A stretch of DNA of 64,000 nucleotides from the NCBI GenBank assembly GCA_022695795.1, contig MU404195.1, forward strand, positions 1 to 64,000, written 5' to 3'. This DNA comes from Biscogniauxia marginata (lineage: Eukaryota > Ascomycota > Sordariomycetes > Xylariales > Xylariaceae). The notes below the pieces were generated by a model. That model was not told the DNA's origin and did no database searches. It saw only the letters and a program-made list of their open reading frames with translations. The first letter of the stretch is position 1, and the number at the start of each line of letters is the position of its first letter. The position numbers and the translations under genes were made by a program. Below, in pieces: positions 60,701-64,000 of the stretch.

Positions 60701-63700
60701 TTACTCGAATTATATAAGCGATATGTTTTGTCTTTATATCCGTTTTTCTAGAATTATTTATAGTACTTATTTCGTAACTTATAATAGTTAATTCCTTTTA
60801 TTTTTAATCCTAATAAAGCGTGTTTATTTCGAAATTTATTCGTAAATTACTTCTTTTAAGTTAATTCATTTTTAGCATTATATCGTGACTTAATATATAT
60901 ATAATGTTAAAAATAACTTGCTCGAAATGTTTTTAAATGGTTATTAAGAAAGAAACTATTTCTTTTAGCACTTTATTATTCTCGTAATTAAATATATATT
61001 CTTCGAAATTTCGTAGTTAATATAAACTTTGTTTATATATTTATAGTATTTTATCCTTTTAAGTTATTTTAGTTAAAATATAACTTCTATTTACTTTTAA
61101 GTTTATAAAGGCTTTATACTCCCTTTTATTATACTTAACCTTAGTTATAATAATATTATTAAGTCTTAACTAGACTTTATATAAAGACTTATTATTTATA
61201 GCTTCTTACTACCTTACTAGCGAAAACCTTTATTGTTTCTTCTTTTTTAAGTTTCTTTAAATTATTACAACTCGAATGTCTTTCTATTCTTAGGCTTTCA
61301 TAAAAGCGTATTTTTAGTAATCGTTATTTAAATAGTTTCTTTAACTACCTTTCACGTAATAAGGGGTAAAAAGTCTATCTTTCATATAAAATCTCGCATA
61401 TTAAAACTTTAATTCTTTTTTAAGGGCCCTTTTATAACTTAAATCTATTTTCTTATTAACTCGAAATCTTTTAAGGTTTTAAATTGTTTTCGAATAAAAA
61501 GCATAATCCTCGAATTTACTTACTAAAAATAACTTAATATATCCTTATAAGTTTATATAAATTTCTAAAAACTCTCTTTTTTTTTTTAAAGTATACTTTA
61601 ATAATTCGTTTATAACCTAATTTAATTACATGTATTTTTACTTATTATTTTATTAAGTACTTTCTTACGAAGCCGAACAAATTAATATTATACTTAACTC
61701 GTTCTTCGAGTTATTATAAAAGATATAATCCCTTTTATAATTCCCATAATTCTTCTTCGATTTTGTTTTCTTCGAAACCCGCTCTAAGTAAATCGTGTAT
61801 ATCGTATAATACTAAAATATAACATATATAACCCTTAATAATTACTTCGCGGCTTCTCTCGAAGCTTAAGTAAAGATAATATGTTTTAAAATAATATGAC
61901 TATTATGGGACGTTATCGCAAATATACTTATTTTCTTCCGTGTTATTATTTTCTAGTTCTTAAAAATAATAATTAGTTTTATCCTTAAAACTTCTATATA
62001 TTTAATAAGCGTCGTTAATATAAAAGCTTTAATATAACGATATATGTTTCTTTTCTAGTTATTTTTCCATTTTTAGTTTTATTTTAAGTTTTTTACCTAA
62101 TAATTTATTAAATTAATTAGTATTATTTAAATTTTAATAAATATCGTAACTATTATTTATATAAAACCTCCGGTTTAAGCTATTATATTAGCTTTTTCTT
62201 TAGTAAGTTTCGTATTTGTCGTCGTTATAATAGTTTTAATATAGCTTATTATAATTTAACTCAATTCTTAAGTCGTATTTTAGTTTATAGATATCGTATT
62301 TGTACGGTAATTCGCTTTTATTATATCTTTATTTAGCTTGTTTTAATGTGAAATACCTTAAATACGAATAATTATACTTTAAATAATCTTTATAATCGAC
62401 TTAATAATATTTATAACTTTTTTTATAAAGACCTTTTCGTTCTTTTCTACTTTAATAATAATAATAATAAATATTTAGTTTATTTCCTTATTATCTTTAA
62501 AATAAACCCTTATTTTAAAGGTTTTTTTTTCGGGTTAAGAAATTCCTTTTATTTTTGGTTTTTATTTCTTGAAACTTCGGTACTCGTTTTTGTAATGTCT
62601 TTTTTTCCTATAGTTAAAATATTTAATAATTAATTTATCTTGTTTCTTTTACTCTTTTTAAGTAGCGTTAATTTTAATGAAGTTTAACTTAATTCTAGTG
62701 CCTTTCCTTATTTCGGCACCACTTTTATGATTTCCTCCTTTTTATTATTCGCTGTTCTTTCGTTATACCGTCTTTTTCTTTTTAAAGTACCGTTCGAAAT
62801 TTTCGTTATTAATAGCAATTACCATTATAACGTAATCATTAAACTTTCTTAAGTTCCTCTCTTTATATAAGCTTATTTTATATAGTTTATCCTTTATATA
62901 ATCCTTTAATCCTTAATAAAATAAATAATATAAACTTTTAATAAGTAATTATAATTAACTTACGAGTTTTTTAAACTTAATAACGTAATTTAAAGCCTTT
63001 TTATTTTGTTATAGTTTATAAAGTTTAGCTTCGGCTTATTACTTAAGAATTAAGTTGCCAAATATAAACTTAAGTTGTTTTTTAAACTCTTTATAATCCT
63101 TAAAAACCTTTTTTATGTCTCCTTAAGCGTTTAATTTATTTTCTAAATAATCTTTTAACACTAATTAAAACTAGGTTAAAACAGTTTTAACGAGAAGCTA
63201 AGATATTATAAAAACCTTTTATTTCTTAGTAGTAATTATTCCGTGATAAAACCGTAAATAAATTCCGGCTTAAATTAAAAATCCTTTTAAATCACTCGAC
63301 CCATTATATTTACTAAATATAATTAGTTTAAAACCTTTTATATTAAGGGTCGTTATGTTGTTTTTATCGTTTAAGTTATTAGGGTCGCTATCGTTTAAAG
63401 GTAATTTCAGTTATTTATTTTTAAGAGATAAAAGTTATTTTACTTATTTGTTTTCTTTTTTAGGTGTTTTTTCTTTCTCCTTTTTTTTTCTTTAAATGAT
63501 TTTTCTTATTAAGCTTTCGAGGTGTCCTCTTAAGACTCTTTTTTAGTTACAACTATAATTAACTTTTATATTAATTCTTTTAAACCTTTTTATTATACCG
63601 TAAAAAAATTTAAAGTTTTCATTTAAAAGCTCGTTAGTTATTATTCTCTTATTTATTTCTTTTTTCATTACTCTTTAGTTTTAAAAGGTATATTTATTTT

Positions 63701-63770
63701 AAGACGGTTTAATTAAGAGTCTCTTCTTTTAAACTAATATTAAGCACTAATTAAAGAGCTATTAAAATAT

Positions 63771-64000
63771 AATAAACCTCCTTATATATTCCTAGTTAAC
63801 TAACTTTACAAATAAATACGTATTAAGTTTTCTTAATTTAAAAGTAATAATGGTTTAAAATTAATTCAAGTAATTTATAACGTTTTATTCGTTAAAAAGA
63901 TTTCAAAGTACTTTTATTATAATATTAAAAAGTAATTATAATCTTAAATTAATAGCTAAAAAACTAAAATAAATGACTAGAAACAAAGGAAATTCTATTC
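63771..64000 (-). repeat. 5' LTR of the Gypsy element, partial
   Basis: Collinear with 56671-56900 at a fixed offset of 7100 bases and no gaps. By hand I count 23 differences in 230 bases, all C/T or G/A. The rest of the LTR lies beyond the window. Confidence 0.9.

Larger units (their letters stand above)
56671..64000 (-). mobile_element. RIP-degraded Ty3/Gypsy LTR retrotransposon, cut by the window end
   Basis: Extremely AT-rich, with scattered stops in every frame, yet pol can still be read on the minus strand. Integrase core: fragments KLKDLII, NKLMKYAYFLPF near 58640-58830. RNase H: DFAIKAVLK, GKWYLVTYLSKALHSAKLNY, YNKELLIVIKA near 59460-59625. Reverse transcriptase: FIFIYLDNILIY near 60040-60090 (the usual YLDD has become YLDN). 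Thus gag lies toward 62-63.7 kb and the 5' LTR is at the right. Bases 56671-56900 match 63771-64000 without gaps. All the differences I counted are transitions, as expected from RIP. The element is not able to make its proteins. Confidence 0.9.

Noticed and set aside
56482..64000. Mitochondrial or centromeric AT-rich DNA
   Set aside because: Readable Gypsy pol fragments and a matching LTR pair explain the AT-richness by RIP.
1..64000. CRISPR arrays, operons or bacterial ribosome-binding sites
   Set aside because: Spliceosomal introns and fungal gene families throughout; no spaced direct repeats of that kind were seen.

Overview
The window looks like a chromosomal segment of a filamentous ascomycete, probably a sordariomycete. 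Short GT-AG introns of about 50-110 bases with CTAAC/CTGAC-like branch points are present, as are fungus-specific families (Spc19, Sho1, rhodopsin/PTH11-like, UbiA-like, highly reducing PKS). The last 7.3 kb has been turned AT-rich by C-to-T changes in the manner of repeat-induced point mutation (RIP). Placement in Xylariales is only a guess, from the many dispersed TAGG/CCTA tracts.

Layout. Bases 1-90 are nearly pure C. From 0.8 to 7.5 kb lie three minus-strand metabolic genes: a CmcJ/AsaB-like oxidoreductase, a LAT/MUP-type amino-acid permease and a secreted GH3 beta-glucosidase. From 9.4 to 27.8 kb is the compact heart of a biosynthetic locus: a very small Zn2Cys6 protein, an MFS transporter, a 2589-residue highly reducing polyketide synthase (KS-AT-DH-cMT-ER-KR-ACP), a divergent rhodopsin-domain membrane protein, an alpha/beta hydrolase and an SAM methyltransferase. 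From 28 to 48 kb are scattered genes in gene-poor sequence: a short-chain dehydrogenase, a UbiA-family membrane prenyltransferase or terpene cyclase, an unrecognised 209-residue protein and a phytanoyl-CoA dioxygenase-like Fe(II)/2-oxoglutarate enzyme. From 48.9 to 52.7 kb are two housekeeping genes, SPC19 (DASH complex) and SHO1 (osmosensor), which probably mark the right border of the locus. A poorly defined CCHC-like coding region (54.9-56.1 kb) and an intron-bearing tRNA-Phe (56.4 kb) follow. From 56.67 kb to the end is a RIP-degraded Ty3/Gypsy LTR retrotransposon on the minus strand.

How the genes may work together (inference). HR-PKS, UbiA-type enzyme, PhyH-type oxygenase, methyltransferase, hydrolase, SDR, transporter and regulator together recall meroterpenoid loci of the fumagillin kind: a membrane terpene cyclase makes a sesquiterpene, oxygenases and a methyltransferase decorate it, and a polyene acyl chain from the PKS is attached by a separate hydrolase-fold transferase. 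The PKS ends at its ACP with no release domain, and its enoylreductase lacks the glycines of the nucleotide-binding loop, so an unsaturated product released in trans is expected. No P450 and no methionine aminopeptidase resistance gene was seen, so the product would not be fumagillin itself and the link remains a hypothesis. Splice junctions named below were worked out by hand from reading frame and consensus sites.
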